A stretch of 64,000 nucleotides of DNA from NCBI GenBank assembly GCA_002189035.1, contig CM007989.1, positions 4,805,001 through 4,869,000 of the forward strand, given 5' to 3'. Below are positions 12,366 through 23,867 of this stretch, piece after piece. Numbering within the stretch: position 1 is the first letter of the stretch; each line of letters begins with the position of its first letter. Source of the stretch: Utricularia gibba. Taxonomy: Eukaryota; Streptophyta; Magnoliopsida; Lamiales; Lentibulariaceae. The translations under genes and the position numbers were made by a program. A model generated the notes under the pieces. It was not told the DNA's origin. It was given only the letters and a program-made list of their open reading frames with translations, and searched no databases.

Positions 12366-13491
12366 TGTTGCGTGTCGTTTCCTCAACAAATTTTAAATAT
12401 TTTAAAACGTAAAACACTAGAAAGCGTAGTCGTCCTTGCCTCGGTTTTCACTGATTTCTTCCGAATAACTGGTTATAGAAGCAAAGAATAGTCTACTCTC
12501 CCTTACACTCTGATTGACAAGGAGGCACGGGAATAGCCTCATGTGATTCCCCTTGGACGATTAGGAAGACAAGAGGATTGCCTTTGATTGCCTTCAAAAC
12601 CGAATTGTGCACGTGTGCCCAGCTGTTGCCAATGGCCAGTGGCAGATTCGAGGTCACAACCTGTCCACTGTCGCGGTACCTAGGCCACAAACAATCTGCT
12701 ACTTCCCTCGAACCAGCAGGGTTGGAATTGGTGCTCTTCACCTTGATCTTCATCAAAATCCGCGAGAAGTGGCCTACTACTCATGTACCTTGACTAAGAG
12801 TCGTTATAGAAAGACTGCAATAAGATGCGTGGAAGTATGCAGAATCCGAATTGAATTCAGTGAAGAACCGAGTGTATTGCTCAGGACTTGGAAGGAAACT
12901 TCATCTACTTCCAGAAACTAAAGGTTTTTAGCCCGAAAGGGCCATGGAAACAGAAACGAAAAGAAACTAAGTGTTCTTCCTCCTTGAGAAGAGGAAAAGA
13001 ACTCAAAAGTTCTAAGTACAAGGAAAAATGTTCAAAAGTAATAAACTAAGTGCTCCAAGTGGCTTTTATATGACTTCCCACGTGCATTAACTCTTTTGGG
13101 TTCCCTTCCCATCATTCATTCTGTCTTGCGTGCGCCAGCAGCCTTTCTTTGCGTGCAAGTTTGCGCCCAATAATTGATGCAGACTCTGGCATGCCGTAAG
13201 TCATGGGCCTTGACCAGTGTCAGTCTTCCGCCCACAATCATTCCAACTTGCGTACAAGGCACGAAAACTCAGAGTCTGACCACCTGCAATACTCCTGCAA
13301 CACTCCTGACAGTCTACTGACATGCCTCGGTCAAAGTGTGAGAAAAAATGCATCAAATATACATAAAATGGGAAAATAGTAATTTTCTAGTAAAAATCAA
13401 ATAATTAATAATAAGACTTCTAATTGGGCGACTTAGCACTTAATTAATACATAATAATATCTAAATAATAACTAGAAAATGACACTTAACA
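12366..13491 (-). mobile_element. Family S2 copy F: solo LTR (1126 bp)
   Basis: It begins TGTTGCGTGTCG and ends ACTTAACA. It is flanked by TCCCT (12361-12365) and TACCT (13492-13496), a 5-bp duplication with one mismatch. It is a close relative of 39000-40220 along its whole length. No protein domain is present. A CATATAAAAG box read on the minus strand (about 13063-13072), conserved in the other copy, suggests the LTR is transcribed on the minus strand. Open frames inside are non-coding by this reading. Confidence 0.82.
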
Positions 13492-13549
13492 TACCTACTG
13501 AACAAGTTAGTACAAGAAATACAATTTGTCAAGATGCCACAAACCCAAC

Positions 13550-13872
13550 AATACGATGCTTATATCATTGATTTTTTTTAAAAAAAAATTCAAAATACAA
13601 GCACTACAACACTTCACTACTGTGCTCGGGTGTTAATTCTTTTCTTTAAAAGTATTCGTAGTGTAACATCCTCAACATGATATTACGGCGTTTGCGTCTT
13701 TAATTTTTTTTTTTTAAAAAAAAGTATTTGAAGTGCAAGCATTATAAACACGTCATTACGATGTGCACATCTTTAATCTTTTATTGAAAATATTCGACGT
13801 GCAAAGTAACGCGAACACTTTTCAAGTAATGGTGCCTGCACCTTTAATTCTTTTATTTTTAAAGAATAATAT
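13550..13872. repeat. Degenerate tandem repeat, unit about 70 bp, 4-4.5 copies
   Basis: Four units follow one another, each with a variable head (…CACTTCACTAC…, …GATATTACGG…, …GTCATTACGATG…), the tract TTTAATTCTTT, a T-run then A-run, and a closing TATTCGTAGTG-like end. Closing motifs occur near 13660, 13733, 13800 and 13865. Divergence between units is high. A partial unit may start near 13551. Confidence 0.65.
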
Positions 13873-15400
13873 TTTTTAATACATTAAAAAATTACAAATT
13901 TACGCAGGTCTAAAAATTACTGGACTTGTATTCGTGTCTAGGACTAGGTATTTTGATAATATTCTATATAGATTTAATTATTAAATATCCAGCAAAATAA
14001 ATTATCGTTTTTTTAAAAGACAATGTTGTTTTTTCAAATTATTGATTTTTGTGTAAATTAATCCTATATATATTTAGTATTCAACAAATTTAAACATTTT
14101 ATCAAATTAGCAAGATGAAAAACGAGTGTTGTTGCTATTTTAATTAGCTGTGTTAAATACCTTGTAATATCAACATTGTTGGAGCAATGTTCAAAATTCA
14201 AAAAAGAAATTCCATTTTGGATTGGGTTTATAAATCGAAATCTTAAGAAAATTTTGAAATATTTATTTAAAAATAAATCAAATTTTCGATAAAATTTAAC
14301 ACGTCGTATCGAAAGGTCACTACCAAAAAGGCATCACTATTGGACTGATTTGAAGACACGGAAATGGGCCACGTGGATGGCTCTAAAGTAGGCCCATGAA
14401 CAGTGTAGGGATACCCGATACACCATGTTAGAAGGGGGGCCCACTGAAGGAATATTATATTTTCTGTGTGTTTTTTTGCTATTGTTTTCCATTAAATAAA
14501 TAAGAAAGAAAGAAGCCGGCGCATGGGGGTACGCAAGAAGATGAGCAGCAAAGTGATGGACCATTTTGCCTTTACAGGGCTCCAAGCCTCAAAAGCTTTA
14601 TGGAAATATTCTCTTTCAATCTTGTCATAAGGTGGTCATGCCTCCTCTATGCCTTTCTGCTATTCTGAGAGTCACAGGTGATGAACTATCTCCTCCACCC
14701 AGTTACTCAGGCGTTGGATCTGCGATGTCTCACTGGGTGTCGTTCATTGATCATGAAGCCCCGGATTACGTCCATTCTCAAGGCTTAGGTGATGCGTGGA
14801 AGGAAACGTCCCACGGATTCTGCATGTAAAGGAGCGAGGATTGATCATTCATGAATCCGGCTACCTGTCGCGTCGTCCCTCTTTGAAAAACCTTGCATCA
14901 GCTACAGAGAGCCATGACTACTGTGCCTTGCTCACGCTTCCTTCTCAAACCAGTAGCTTCTTTTCTTCTTTCCGTTCCCGGTTGCACAGCCTCTGCTTTA
15001 GTACCCGTTTCAGGAATCAAAATATTGCCTCTTTTCTTGTGCTCTGCGCCCCGTCTTTCAGCCCCTTTCTCTTCCTGTGGCTCAGTTCTATGAATCATGC
15101 CCAAACATGCCGTACGCCTTCGGAGGCAGGACGGTTGCCTACCTGAAACGAACAAATACTGTTTGAAATAGTGTGTTGAATTCACGATCCGAATGACAGT
15201 GTATGAAACTCAGATTGTTGAGAGAAGTGAGTTCCACGTTCGCCAGTCGTGGAGCCAATGTCATTACTTCTAGTTAAGTATCCTCTTGAGACACTCACAG
15301 TAACACGTATCAAATGAAGGACTGAATGTGATGGAGTTTAGTTTAGAACACCATTGAGCAGTCAAAGGATCTCCTTTTTAGGAGGAAGGGGATTCGGGAG
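13873..15400. other. Intergenic DNA upstream of the pectinesterase
   Basis: The stretch 13873-14330 is plain AT-rich DNA. From 14340 to 15180 the sequence is less AT-rich and carries several overlapping open frames. The one most like a protein begins at an ATG at 14914 and runs about 60 codons to 15093. It is rich in Ser, Leu, Phe and Arg, like an organelle-targeting presequence, but ends without a mature domain. It could be a first exon, a relic or chance. I do not call a gene here. Confidence 0.35.
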
Positions 15401-15410
15401 GTGGTTGAGA

Positions 15411-15499
15411 AAAAAGACAGATTTGGGACACGGGTCGACATGAGTGTCAAGGATTGGGGGATTTTGAACTAAAAGACAGATTAGGGACACGGGTCGGCA
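15411..15499 (+). repeat. Direct repeat upstream of the pectinesterase gene
   Basis: A 22-bp motif (GACAGATT, variable base, GGGACACGGGTCG) occurs at about 15416 and again at about 15475, spaced 59 bp. The intervening DNA is not repeated. It lies 180-260 bp before the start codon, in the likely promoter. Confidence 0.6.
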
Positions 15500-15674
15500 C
15501 TTTTGTTAGGGACAATAGCACATTAGACCCCCTCTGTCACTCATTCAGACTGCTCTCTCAAATCCCTCTCTTCCTTCACACAACACACACATTTCTTCTT
15601 CTTCCTCAGGAGCCGCGCCTCGTTCCCCCTAACCCGCCTCTGTGGCTTGTTGCAGCTACAAAGCAAAAGGAAGA

Positions 15675-16947
15675 ATGGAAGAGAAAACGTTGGTAGCATT
15701 TGCAGTGGTGTTGCTGTTGCTGAGTACTGCATCCACAGGGGTTGATTCCAAAGGCCATCATCGCAGGAACTTCAATGTGCTGAAACTTGGGGGTGAAGAA
15801 GAAAAGTATGTTGCCTGGCTGAAGAAGATGGGTTCCAGAAACCATTCTTCATCTTTCATGGAGGCTAAGAACAAACTGCAGCCCTGCAAGTTTATTAGAG
15901 TCAGCAAGGATCCGAAACAGGGGGATTTCACTACTTTGAACAAGGCCATAAGCTCCATCCCTCTGTTCAATCCTTGCAGAGTGGTTATTTCTGTTGCTCC
16001 TGGAACTTACAGGTACCTCAGCCTATCATGAGCATTCAATGCTATTATTTGTCTATTTATTTTGTTGAACTTCTGCAGGGAAAAGGTTGAAATACCTATA
16101 ACAATGGCTTATGTTACTCTCCAAGGATCTGGAGCTAACAGAACAATCATCCGCTGGGATGATACTGCTGATAAAATTGGCTCAAATGGGCTGATTTTGG
16201 GCACTTACGGCTCCGCGACGTTCGCAGTAAACGCACCTTATTTCATAGCAAAAGACATCACCTTTAAGAACAAGGCCCCTCCGCCGCCCCCGGGAGCTAC
16301 TGGGAAACAAGCGGTGGCTCTCAGGATATCTGCGGATATGGCGGCGTTCATGAACTGTAAATTCATCGGAGCGCAAGACACGCTTTACGACCACCGCGGC
16401 CGCCATTACTTCAACAACTGTCACATTCAGGGATCCGTGGATTTCATATTTGGAAACGGGCTGTCGCTGTACGAAAACTGCCATCTCCGAGCGAAAACTA
16501 AAAATTACGGAGCTCTAACAGCCCAGAAAAGAGAGAGCATGCTTGAAGAAACGGGCTTCTCGTTCGTCAACTGCAGAGTAACCGGGTCCGGGGCGATGTA
16601 TTTGGGTCGGGCATGGGGCACTTTTTCACGGGTGGTGTTCGCTTACACCTTCATGGAGAAGATCATTACACCCAGAGGATGGTACGATTGGGGAGATAAG
16701 CAGCGGCAATTGTGGGTTCTCGAACCGAACTCCATAAAGATTCGATTTTTACTCCCATTTCACTGATTTGTTTTTGGTGCGGGGTAAAATATACAGGACT
16801 GTGTTTTACGGGCAGTTCAAGTGTTCGGGTCCTGGAGCGGAGCACGGCGGAAGAGTCCCCTGGGCGAGGGAGCTGACGGAAGAAGAAGCTCGCCCATTTG
16901 TGACCCTTGATTTCATCGACGGCCACCAATGGCTCCCAGATTCGTGA
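15675..16947 (+). CDS. Pectinesterase (PME53-like, no pro-region), 3 exons
   Basis: This gene encodes a 373-aa pectin methylesterase (family CE8), which removes methyl esters from cell-wall homogalacturonan. Exons are 15675-16012, 16079-16711 and 16797-16947, all with GT-AG introns (66 and 85 bp). An N-terminal hydrophobic signal peptide (about residues 5-22) directs secretion, and no PMEI inhibitor domain precedes the catalytic domain. Catalytic features are present: KQAVALR (Q190), QDTLYDH (Q212, D213), GSVDFIFG (D234) and LGRAW (R290, W292). Most family members have LGRPW; Ala is seen in the PME53/PME68-type group, which this protein resembles along its length. The start was chosen as the first ATG before the signal peptide. 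An AATAAA at 17200 may end the transcript. Confidence 0.93.
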
Positions 16948-17199
16948 TCCTATTCTTATTCCTCGCTGGTTTCCTACCTGTAGTTTTGTATTCCATGTCA
17001 TCATTCCTTCCTGTGTCGCCTGGTGCTGTTGCAATAATTTATCCATGTCCATTTCCATGCCCATGGCCATGCCCATGATGGTACATCAGAAGGACTGGAG
17101 CAATGAATTATTCCCGCATAACCTTAAAACCAGTCATGGCAATTGCTACCCCAACCCCAACCCCCAGATCCTTTCAAAGATGCAGTAGTAGTAATCGTG

Positions 17200-17205
17200 A
17201 ATAAA
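17200..17205 (+). terminator. Possible polyadenylation signal of the pectinesterase gene
   Basis: AATAAA lies 253 bp after the stop codon, a common distance for plant 3' UTRs. Plant signals are loose, so this is only a likely candidate. Confidence 0.45.
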
Positions 17206-17935
17206 CAAACCAAACCTTAACGGGAGCTGGAAGATTATTAAGAAAAGAGAGTTGGAATGAAAGGCAGGCATGGAGTGCTACTGCTGCACCACCCCTTCCT
17301 TCTGAGCAAGTTGGGCAAGCAGATAAGTGGCTTCTCATTTTCCTACACTCTTTTTTAACACTAAACCATCGCCCTCACTTCACAAATCTAACTTTCCTGT
17401 CCGCTATCTATGGAGATCGCTCGGGCTTTCTCCTCATCATTGATTTTGTTTATTTGTTTGTTTGGGAAATTAGTAATTTGTAACTACCAATCTTTTTAAC
17501 TCAATATGTTCCACGAGACTTAATAAATCAAAGTTACAATTCTAGATATCTAAATATCAAATTAAACTTCAATTTTCACGGAAAGATGTAAAAAATGTTG
17601 GAAAACCATCAGAATCAATTCTATTATAATTCTGAATAGACTTAATTATGTATTCTAAACATATATTAAATTTATTTTGCTTGATTAATTTTTGAAACTT
17701 AATTTACTTCTATCAGAAACATGGAATAATAAGTTTTCATGAGAATTGATTTTTAATAAGTGATTCAAAAATTAAAATTACAGTCATATTCTTATAAATA
17801 ATTATAATTAAATAATATTATAAATAATTTATTTATTTTAATTTTTAAATAATAATTTAATATAAATATACTTAAATTAAAGTAATTACATAAATTATAT
17901 TTTAAAAATCATATAATAATTTTATAATTTAATAT
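17206..17935. other. Intergenic DNA, increasingly AT-rich
   Basis: Nothing is recognised. From about 17500 to the foldback element the sequence is almost pure A and T. Confidence 0.4.
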
Positions 17936-17944
17936 AAAAAATAT

Positions 17945-18687
17945 GAGAAATTTAAATTTATCATTAATGTTTATTTTAAAATTCATTTTGATATCAAAAT
18001 TTCAAGATTTCATTTTTACCATTAAACATATATAACTTGTTTCATTTTTGTTATCACACTATAAATTGATTTAAAAATATTGAAAAATTGGTTCAAATTG
18101 GTTTACACCAATTCATACAGAAAACCAACAAAACAATATATTCAAAAACAACATAATCATATATTCATCAATAATAAAACCATACACTTATGAAAAACAA
18201 AGCACTATTCCAACAAAAAACAGAGAGTTTAAAAAACTTCTCTTTAGTTAACTTACTTCATAGTCATGCTTAGCTATATAAATATACAAAAAAGATTCAA
18301 AAGCTAACCCACAAACACAGGAACATCATAACTCTATACCCACAAGCATATGAACGGCATAATTCTATTTTCTCCACATTAACTAGAGAAAAGTTGGTTA
18401 GACTCTCTGCTTTTTCATGATGTAGTGTTTTGTTGCTTATGAATGCATGATTTTGTTGTTCATGAAGTATGGTTTTGTTGTTTTTGAATGTATTATTTTG
18501 TTGTTTTGCTGCATGAATCGATCTAAACCGGTTCAAACTGGTTTTTCAATATTTTTAAACCGGTTTATAATTGATGACAAAAATAAAACGAGTTATACAT
18601 GTTTAATTGTAAAAATAAAATTATAAAAGTTTGATGGCAAAATTGAATTTTAAAACAAACATTAATGGGAGATTTGAAATTTTTTCT
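17945..18687. mobile_element. Foldback element with long inverted arms, probably Mutator-like
   Basis: Two inverted arms, about 17945-18273 and 18366-18687, pair over more than 320 bp and enclose a loop of about 92 bp. The arms share a CATTAATG end, an AAAATATTGAAAAA tract, repeated AACAAAACA-type units of about 30 bp, and an inner AGAGAGT motif. AAAAAATAT occurs directly on both sides (17936-17944 and 18688-18696), a 9-bp duplication as made by Mutator-like elements. No transposase frame is present, so it would be non-autonomous. Because the flanks are AT-rich, the 9-bp match alone is not proof. Confidence 0.72.
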
Positions 18688-18696
18688 AAAAAATAT

Positions 18697-21600
18697 TTTT
18701 AAATTCTATTTTTTTAAAACAGAATTATTAATAATATGGATAAATATGTTATTTATTTACTAAAATCAATTCTAATTTTTTTATATTTCAAACATAACTT
18801 CATTTTACAATAATTATTTTAAAAAAATAGTTGGAAACATATATCAATTCTCATTGTAGTATAATTCTTAATTCTTCTAAAATCAATTCTGAAGTTTTTT
18901 TTTTTTCAAACATAGCTGCATAGTAATCCCACAATGGGCTAAGTGATCACCTCTCCCCTCAAAAAGACGAATATCAAAATTGAGATAATGTTCAATTTGC
19001 ATTTATATGTGAAAATCGATTCATTTCTTTCAAAGTTTAAACATAGGCCATTACACTGGTCGGGATACCCATTGAGTGCTATCTTCATTGTTAATGATGA
19101 ATATGTTACAATCAAGTTGACAATTTTACACATACAAATATCGAACTAAGCTTCAATTTTAATAAAGAGACACTTAGACTGCGAAAAGTGGCTCGGAGGG
19201 CACCTCCTACCTTCTAAAAAATGAACATGTTCTATCTAGATTCCATTAAGAGATGGTTAGCACCGAGACACTATAGATGGTAAAATTATTTAAAGAAATT
19301 GCAAAATGTTAAAAAATTAAATTAAATAATATATATTCTTTCATTATTATATTTTCATTCTTCAATCTTCAGCTTCTAAATTTTCATTAATATCATTTTT
19401 TAAATAATTATATTTATTTATTTGAAACTTTGATTGAATTAAAAGTTAATAAATGATTTTATATTGTCTCAAAATATTCTTTAATCTTCCTTTAACATTG
19501 TTTTTACCTGTTTTATGCATCAATTTCACATTGTTTTTGAATGATTTTGCATTATTTATACTAATTTGAGTTTTTTTTTCGCAGAAAAAGTATATTCTGT
19601 TAATTTTAAAATATTTTCAATTAAATTTGAAATGTACAGGGCTAAAAGGAGGCCCAAGAGCCATGAAATGTTTTTATTTAGCCCAAAGTACTCAACTAAA
19701 AGATTTGGAAAAAATATAAAAAGAAGAATATTACAAGATTAAGAAATAAGATTTTATTCAAACCCATAAAACAAGTATAACATGATTTGAATATCATTCC
19801 TTGGGGATTGACTCATTGAAAATATCATGCATTACTCGAATAAATGAGATTAAACCCATATTGGGGCTAAGTAATTGATTTAGTTCCAATATGTAGTAAA
19901 ACACCCAAACTATGCTAAAATATGAAATAAAATGCTAATTTTATGAGATTACGCAACAATTTTACTAGTTAAAATCATTGAAAATTATTTGTTATTACAT
20001 ACAAGGGAGAAGAACTTTTATTGTTATGAACTACATCTATATTCATTATGTTTCATTGTTTGATACTAGATTTTTAGTTTTGTCTTTTGTTTTTTATAAT
20101 TATATTGAAAAAAATCCACAATGGTCAATTCTTATATAGACGATTTTTGTTTATTATTTCAACAATTTTTGTATATTTACAGAATTATTATAGAAGGCTA
20201 TATTTAAGACTTAGTATTTTTGCAAATCTAATGTAAGTTATATTTTATATAATTATAATATATATTATTATATTAATGACTCTTATTTCTCATTTTTAAA
20301 TTCGAATCGATATTTAGATATTTTCAGATTTCATTTACGATTTCTAGACAATATGCATTTTTTCAATATTTAATAACATCCTAATTTCAAATTTTGATGT
20401 ATATTTTATCAGATCTTTAAATTAATAATTTACCATTATTCTCTCTTCCCTCTCCTAATCTCTCACTGATCCAAATGTATCATTTATTAGTATCATATTA
20501 ATTTTGATTTTTCGTTCTAATGCATTTCAAGCCACAGAAAGAACTTCCATGCAACGTCTTGCACACATGATCTACAAATAAATCCCACGGTTGTTCTTAT
20601 CCCGACTTCATCGCAAGTACTAGGTGCACACACAATGTAGGGATTCTCTTTGAAAAATAATCCTCCTAAGTCCTAACATTATCTATTACACACAAGATCA
20701 AAATTTCACACATAGTATGGTTATTTCTCATACACAGTGCCATTGTTAATTTTCAAAACCATCCGAATATAGGAGGACTTTGTGTGATTAAAAAGAAAAA
20801 AAAAACAAGATATTTTAGGGAAAGAAAGGAAGTTGAATGTCAGCTGTGGTCTTTGTAATGAATCGGAAGCAGGAGCAGCAGGAGGAGACTTGAATGTGGC
20901 ATTTAGGGTCTCACCCACATGCCGTAAGTTCCCCTCGTTCTTTCACTGTCTCTTATTATTTTGCATCCCAATTGCCATTTCTTTTCTGGCACTGCCTCGA
21001 TCCAAGTACCGCACCAACTCCAACTCCTCCTCCACTCCACTCCCGCCACAACCAAAATCCCCCACCCTTTTTCCCCTTCCTGCTATAATTACATATGAAC
21101 ATAAAATCATATATCAATATTTGAAATTAAAATAAATATATAAGAAATTACAAATCATCAATAAAAAAGTTAGATCTCATTTTTTATAATGTAATTTATA
21201 TTTTTTATATACTTAAATTTCATATATGATCGTTCAATTTATCGAATTTTTAATTTCAATAATACTAATTACTATTTTTCAAACTCAGGTACCCCTTCTA
21301 ATCTATATTGTATTATATTGTATAGTTGAAAGCCTAAAACTGAATGCACATCCAAACAGTTATATGATTTAAGTTAAATAAATTTGTTGGGCTTATAAAT
21401 TTAGTTGTATTAATTGTGTTGTATTGTGATTTTAAATTGTAAAAATATAAAAATCTTCTTTTATAATAATCAAACATTTTAATCAAAATCAACACCTGTA
21501 TCATAATCAAATTGATCATTCTGAGTATTAGTATGTTGGATATAAATTGAAAATGAATTGGATCATAAGGGATTGCAAACTTCAAGAAATTGATGCAGCC

Positions 21601-22180
21601 CTCTTTTGAACAGTGGACGTCAATTAATTGGTACAAGAGCAACAGTGCTTTTCCTCCTCTTTTAAGTTTTTTTTTTTAAAAAAAAAAAACAAACACAAAG
21701 GAGGGTTAATGTGTGGGACCACGACAACTGTAAAAAAAAACTAAATCGACACGGTTATTACCGTGGCCCAAGGCGACCGCGACAGGGTCGTGTCATCAAT
21801 TTTATGTAATAAAAATGAAATGGCGGTTGTCACGTTTGCGTGAAGGGTTAAAAAAAAAAAGAAAATTGGAGGGGTTGTTACTTTTAAAACATAGGACCAT
21901 GATACGCCGGTAGGAGGATTATGAACAGTAACACCCCGAGACCACCCCCACCGTTTCTACGGTGGTCCAGGTGGACCCGCCCCCTCCCCGCCCCTTGCGT
22001 CTCAAGTGTTTGATGTAAAATTTATTACCCAGTATACTGAATAAATGGCTTCATTGTTATCATAGGTTGGTTTTATTTTCAAATTGAATGGCTGCATGTA
22101 CAATTATGGATGAGTGAGGACAACCGCACTCAATCATGCTCCTCCCACTTTAAATCCACGTGTACGGTAATCATTGGCTC
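18697..22180. other. Intergenic DNA
   Basis: This is mostly AT-rich with no recognisable gene. Less AT-rich islands occur at 20820-21080 and 21700-22000; both carry short open frames without family resemblance. The second island has G/C-rich patches and is bounded by A/T homopolymers. No RNA gene is seen. Confidence 0.4.
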
Positions 22181-22183
22181 CAA

Positions 22184-22203
22184 TACACACACACACACAC
22201 ACT
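22184..22203. repeat. (AC)n microsatellite, 10 units
   Basis: A perfect AC run of 20 bp. Confidence 0.85.
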
Positions 22204-23730
22204 CTTAGTATTTCGAGGGAGTCCGTTATTTACCGGAGGGGAGCCCCAATGTCCTTTTGTTATCAACTGGAAACAACCCTTGGATGCAAATAATTAACAT
22301 TTTCTTTTTAAGAAATTAATATTAAATTTAATTTATATGAATTCAATTATTCAATATAGAAATAAACAAGGACGAAACATAGGCCCACTCCACCTAATCT
22401 ACTATAAAAAAAACCCTACAGTAACATTTATATTTACATTCATTACAAAAAATTACGATTTGGGTTTCGGATAAATAAAATTGGATTGGATGTTTGTGAA
22501 TTCCTTCTTTTAATGGGCAAGAGCCGGCGGGGAAAACGAAAAAAAGGTCAAAAAGGGATGGACGGGCACGTGTCGACGTCAAGGGAGGGACGACAACCGG
22601 TGAACCGGTCATTGGATCCCTCGAAAGGGAAAAGCAGTGGATAGAAAAAGAAGCTACAATCTGAAACCTTTCCCCTTTCCGTAAGCAACACAAGTCTAGG
22701 GATGGGATTAGCAACTAATTAATTGCATATTAAATCAATAACCCAACTCATGACGACCCTCGAAATGCTGGCGATCTCCGCCGTACATCTGGTAACCATC
22801 GGACGGTGAGCGTCCATGTCATGACGCCCACCCGCAACAAAGAGGCATAAGAGGCTGGAGCGGGAATGCGGAAAGGCGAACTATTCGCCAGAATCTGAAG
22901 AATATTCCGATCCACATCACAAACGTGTTCTCCCTTATGCGCGCTTTTCTTGAAAATACCACGGAAAATGATCATACCACTTTTCAAAGTAATATAAAAA
23001 ATTAATATCGAAATTCATCAATTTCATGCCCAATCGCATAATGATGCCATGTGCATCTTAAAAACGATACTATTTTATAACTGAACTCTCAAATATAAAC
23101 ATCATGTATATAATCTTTTGAACTATGGTTATCAAAATTCTCTTTTTATACGAGTTTCTTTAATGAATCTTATTTTTCTTATTTAATCTAAAAACATATA
23201 CTAAACAAAATAATATTTAAACCACATGCTATATTAATTCTAATCAAATAGCACTTGGATAATTAATGAAACTAAAATACATTCACCCAAATTTCTCTTT
23301 CTTGTTTTATTATATAATTTATTAAATAATTTAAATAAGAAGATTTTATAGTTGGATATGTAAATATTTCACAATTAATATTACATAATTTTTTTATTTA
23401 GTTATTCATTTATGATGAAAAAAGTTTTTTTAAAAATATTATTTGAGGTTAAATATGATAGTATACTTTCTATTACAAAAAAATGTTTTTTTAAATATGT
23501 ATTTTGAATTTTTGATTAATATTATATTTAAATATGACTATATTTAGCAACGATCAATTAAAATATAATATGACACCAGTAATGGTACTAGATAGTGGAT
23601 GGGGGGGGGGGGGTTATGTAATATGCTGTAGTTGAGGTGGAGTGGGAGTGAATATGAGAAGAGTGTAGGGACTGAATAGCAAGGTCGCCCACAACTTACA
23701 TTTATCGTTGGTGTCGGCCAGGGCCTTTCC
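22204..23730. other. Region upstream of the GRAS gene
   Basis: Two mixed-composition islands (about 22500-22700 and 22745-22985) stand out from AT-rich DNA. Each has a minus-strand open frame of 80-106 codons that does not resemble any family. They may be distal promoter, or remnants. A run of about 12 G occurs near 23602-23613. Confidence 0.35.
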
Positions 23731-23734
23731 CTCC

Positions 23735-23742
23735 TATAAATT
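23735..23742 (+). promoter_or_regulatory. TATA box of the GRAS gene
   Basis: TATAAATT lies 126-133 bp before the start codon. It predicts transcription starting near 23765 and a 5' UTR of about 100 bp that is CT-rich and ends in an AC-rich tract. Confidence 0.6.
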
Positions 23743-23867
23743 AGAAAACCAATTGGCTTCTTCCCCTTGAGAACAAACTCTGACCCACCCCCACCCCACA
23801 CACACACAACCTCAATGCAGCCTTTCTCCCCATCTTGAGGCCTTGTGTTCTTTCCGCCCACAACCCC

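Noticed and set aside
12493-12921. Opposed open frames in the middle of solo LTR F
   Set aside because: The related LTR G has the same region with indels that break the frames, so it is unlikely to be coding.
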